NCBI GenBank assembly: GCA_028714995.1
Contig: JAQTLI010000187.1
Location: 1-6,126, forward strand
Direction: 5' to 3'
Source of the DNA: Methylobacter sp.
Lineage (GTDB): Bacteria; Pseudomonadota; Gammaproteobacteria; Methylococcales; Methylomonadaceae
Length of the DNA: 6,126 nt
Part shown: piece by piece, positions 5,177 through 6,126 of the stretch
Layout: each line of letters starts with the position of its first letter
Numbering within the stretch: position 1 is the stretch's first letter
Program-made: the position numbers and the translations under genes
Notes under the pieces: generated by a model
Database searches by the model: none
The model's input: the letters and a program-made list of their open reading frames with translations, nothing else
Told to the model about the DNA's origin: nothing

Positions 5177-5653
5177 ATGCTTCACGATATGAAACCTGAA
5201 GATATAGTTGGAGATTACCAAGAGGTTATCCTGAATTTATTTGGCAATATGACTCGTAAGATTTTATATACCCAAGTTGAAACCCCTTATCCAGATGGCA
5301 AACTCATCGTCTCCACAACGGACATTAGTGGTGTGATTACCCATGTAAACAAATCCTTTATTGAAATGTCCGGCTACACCGAAGAAGAATTGATCAATAC
5401 GCCACATTCAATTTTACGGCATCCGGATATGCCGCCGGCGGCCTTCAAAGATCTGTGGGACACCGTACAAAAAGGTAGTAAATGGCAAGGGTTTGTAAAG
5501 AATCTGCGTAAGGATGGTGGTTATTATTGGGTCAAAGCAACCGTCATCCCAAATGTCCGAAACGGTAAAGTAACGGGTTATACCTCCGTGCGTCGAAAAC
5601 CCTCTCGAACCAAAGTAGAAGAGTGCATCAAGCTTTATCCGACTTTGTTTTAA
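5177..5653 (+). CDS. Standalone Aer-type PAS domain protein, probable FAD-binding redox sensor
   Basis: 158 aa. Residues 1-36 are a mostly helical N-terminal cap (DIVGDYQEVILNLFGNMTRKI). Residues 40-143 are one PAS domain of the Aer type: LIVSTTDISGVITHVNKSF, SGYTEEELINTPHSILRHPDMP at 65-86, FKDLWDTVQKGSKWQGFVKN at 90-109, DGGYYWVKATVIP at 113-125 and GKVTGYTSVRRKPSR. R81, H82 and D84 align with the RHPD of Escherichia coli Aer, which is needed for FAD binding; N58 corresponds to the nearby HxN asparagine. Unlike Aer, there is no membrane anchor, HAMP or methyl-accepting domain, and no kinase, cyclase or DNA-binding output. It must signal through partners, most simply the neighbouring roadblock/GTPase proteins. 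AGAGGA seven bases before ATG 5177 sets the start; ATG 5189 is an unlikely alternative. FAD binding and redox or oxygen sensing are inferred from the motif. Confidence 0.92.
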   Translation: MLHDMKPEDIVGDYQEVILNLFGNMTRKILYTQVETPYPDGKLIVSTTDISGVITHVNKSFIEMSGYTEEELINTPHSILRHPDMPPAAFKDLWDTVQKGSKWQGFVKNLRKDGGYYWVKATVIPNVRNGKVTGYTSVRRKPSRTKVEECIKLYPTLF

Positions 5654-5671
5654 TCTACACGGAATCAAATC

Positions 5672-6126
5672 ATGTCGAATTTATTTACAATCAGTCCAGA
5701 TTTTTCCCCTGATCACATTTCCGGTTGGTATATCTTTAATACCTGGCTTCAAAAGCAGACAGGGGAAGCTATCCATTTGGAAATGTATGACGATTTTCAT
5801 AGCCAAAGAGAAGCTATCAAAAGCGATAAAATAGATTTAATTTATGCTAACCCCTTTGATGCCGCCATGCTGGTACGTGAAAAAGGCTTTTTACCCTTGG
5901 TAAAACCCGTTGGCAGAACCGATGAAGCTATTATTGCCGTCAATGCCAAAAATACTGTAGAAGACGTAGATCATTTGTTACCCGGCATTAAAGTTGCTGT
6001 CACTGAAGACCCTGATGTTCACTTGATGGGCATGATAATGCTGGAACCCGGCGACTTGGACGCCAATAATGTAGAAATAAATGTTTATGATACTTACGTT
6101 CTGATTGCAAAACATTTATTACGCGG
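5672..6126 (+). CDS. PhnD-like solute-binding-fold protein without signal peptide (3'-truncated by window edge)
   Basis: The visible part is 151 codons and runs off the window. The pattern follows phosphate/phosphonate-type (PhnD-like) periplasmic binding proteins: early ISPDFSPDHISGWYIFNTWLQKQTGE, where the family has a helix and a Y/W-x-PL-x-YL-type motif, then DDFHSQREAIKSDKIDLIYANPFDAAMLV matching the family's stretch around DYxxxxxxLxxGxxDlaxxxPxxYv, then PLVKPVGRTDEAIIAVN and GIKVAVTEDPDVHLMG. The N-terminus has no basic stretch plus hydrophobic core and no lipobox. It cannot be extended, because the in-frame codons before ATG 5672 reach the TAA at 5651-5653 after six codons. It is therefore predicted to be cytoplasmic, which fits a signalling ligand receptor better than an ABC transporter. 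GGA eight bases upstream is a modest Shine-Dalgarno. Family fold is likely; ligand unknown. Confidence 0.78.
   Translation, partial: MSNLFTISPDFSPDHISGWYIFNTWLQKQTGEAIHLEMYDDFHSQREAIKSDKIDLIYANPFDAAMLVREKGFLPLVKPVGRTDEAIIAVNAKNTVEDVDHLLPGIKVAVTEDPDVHLMGMIMLEPGDLDANNVEINVYDTYVLIAKHLLR

Noticed and set aside
5177..5653. Truncated Aer chemoreceptor (pseudogene) instead of an intact PAS protein
   Set aside because: The gene has its own strong ribosome binding site, a complete PAS domain and a clean stop, and the downstream sequence is an unrelated gene with its own start, with no trace of HAMP or signalling-domain sequence.

Overview
The window looks like chromosomal DNA of a gammaproteobacterium. 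It is moderately AT-rich (roughly 40% G+C by eye), and every convincing gene lies on the + strand. The guide to the organism is the type-4 uracil-DNA glycosylase followed by a RimI-type acetyltransferase, both with gammaproteobacterial-looking sequence. A more precise placement, for example among the Methylococcales, would be a guess. No tRNA, rRNA, CRISPR array, insertion sequence or phage gene was seen.

Region 1 (1-1234) is housekeeping. It holds the 3' part of a type-4 (Fe-S) uracil-DNA glycosylase gene cut by the left edge, then rimI, the ribosomal protein S18 N-alpha-acetyltransferase. The two genes are almost abutting. The rimI frame is open about 34 codons upstream of the expected family start, with a good ribosome binding site at the upstream start, so an N-terminal extension is possible.

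Region 2 (1235-1603) is a gene-free gap of about 370 bases. It contains a perfect 9-bp inverted repeat (1345-1353/1371-1379) and two weak sigma-70-like promoter candidates. It separates the housekeeping pair from the next operon.

Region 3 (1604-6126, continuing past the right edge) is a tightly packed, co-directional set of seven genes that reads as one signalling operon. In order they are: (i) a 243-aa protein with a helical N-terminal half and a C-terminal TPR-like, FimV-C-terminus-like region; (ii) a ~407-aa protein with a degenerate receiver-like N-terminus, a polar linker, a middle domain and a winged-helix-like C-terminus; (iii) a small MglA-like Ras-superfamily GTPase; (iv) a 212-aa protein ending in a divergent roadblock/LC7-like domain; (v) a 120-aa canonical roadblock/LC7 (MglB-like) protein; (vi) a standalone Aer-type PAS protein with the RHPD signature of FAD-binding redox sensors; and (vii) the start of a PhnD-like solute-binding-fold protein with no signal peptide.

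The inferred picture is a cytoplasmic sensory G-protein switch. A redox-sensing PAS protein and a possible ligand-binding protein would feed a small GTPase whose nucleotide state is set by roadblock partners. The receiver/winged-helix protein and the TPR protein would be effectors or scaffolds. By analogy with MglA/MglB and FimV the output could be cell polarity, type IV pili or motility, but nothing in the window proves an output. This operon is the most interesting part of the window.
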